Source: JAGQLF01 sp964635995 (GTDB lineage Bacteria > Patescibacteriota > Dojkabacteria > J137). Taken from it: a DNA stretch of 15,164 nucleotides. How positions within the stretch are numbered: position 1 is the first letter of the stretch; each line of letters opens with the position of its first letter. Positions 15,078 through 15,164 of the stretch are shown piece after piece. Where the stretch lies: positions 1-15,164 of the forward strand of contig CAZWRA010000028.1 in the NCBI GenBank assembly GCA_964635995.1. Direction: 5' to 3'. Position numbers and translations under genes: made by a program. The notes under the pieces are model-generated. The model made no database searches, was not told the DNA's origin, and saw nothing but the letters and a program-made list of their open reading frames with translations.

Positions 15078-15106
15078 ATAATATAACGATAACATCTCCT
15101 CATCAA
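15078..15106 (-). promoter_or_regulatory. Candidate promoter of the bactofilin-like gene
   Basis: On the minus strand TTGATG (15106-15101), a 17-base spacer and TATTAT (15083-15078) match the vegetative promoter layout. Start would be near 15071, which leaves a leader of about 23 bases before the ATG at 15048 and rules out the ATG at 15078. Confidence 0.5.
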
Positions 15107-15164
15107 GAAAAAGTTGTAAACTAAAGGAAGATAATCCCCACTTTTGCGGTCGAAATTGCTTGCA

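Overview
This is an AT-rich window (most genes look roughly one-third G+C) that reads as the chromosome of a small-genome bacterium, most plausibly a member of the Candidate Phyla Radiation (Patescibacteria). That placement is inference. It rests on the compact pentose-phosphate/phosphoketolase gene set, a transketolase split into two genes, a short Rel protein, almost no Shine-Dalgarno sequences, and several promoters placed so that transcription would begin at or very near the ATG. No rRNA, tRNA or CRISPR array is visible.

Left part (1-7211, all +): a close-packed carbon-metabolism cluster of glucose-6-phosphate dehydrogenase (zwf), a HAD-family hydrolase interrupted by one in-frame TAA, short-type 6-phosphogluconate dehydrogenase (gnd), transaldolase (tal), the two transketolase halves, and phosphoglucose isomerase (pgi). 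Together they link fructose-6-P and glucose-6-P to ribulose-5-P and recycle pentoses. No 6-phosphogluconolactonase, ribose-5-P isomerase or ribulose-5-P epimerase is present here. A 40-bp dispersed-type palindrome lies between tal and the transketolase genes.

Middle part (7212-9563): an accessory island between pgi and the phosphoketolase gene. It holds a DUF559 endonuclease-like gene (-) bracketed by two inverted GC-rich hairpin repeats, about 290 bases without a gene but with a nested hairpin, and a secreted protein of unknown function (-) whose base composition is clearly more GC-rich than its neighbours, suggesting acquisition.

Right part (9564-15164): phosphoketolase (+), which would turn the cluster's xylulose-5-P or fructose-6-P into acetyl-phosphate; a NUDIX hydrolase (-) overlapping its 3' end; a Rel-type (p)ppGpp enzyme (+) divergent from the NUDIX gene; a strong bidirectional terminator; and a membrane-anchored bactofilin-like repeat protein (-) with one in-frame TGA at a position where the internal repeats call for glycine.

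The most interesting points are: (a) two otherwise intact genes each carrying a single in-frame stop, one of them TGA at a Gly position in a window where no core gene ends in TGA; (b) a Rel protein with an intact synthetase signature but substituted hydrolase residues; (c) the hairpin-bracketed DUF559 unit; (d) the GC-shifted secreted-protein island.
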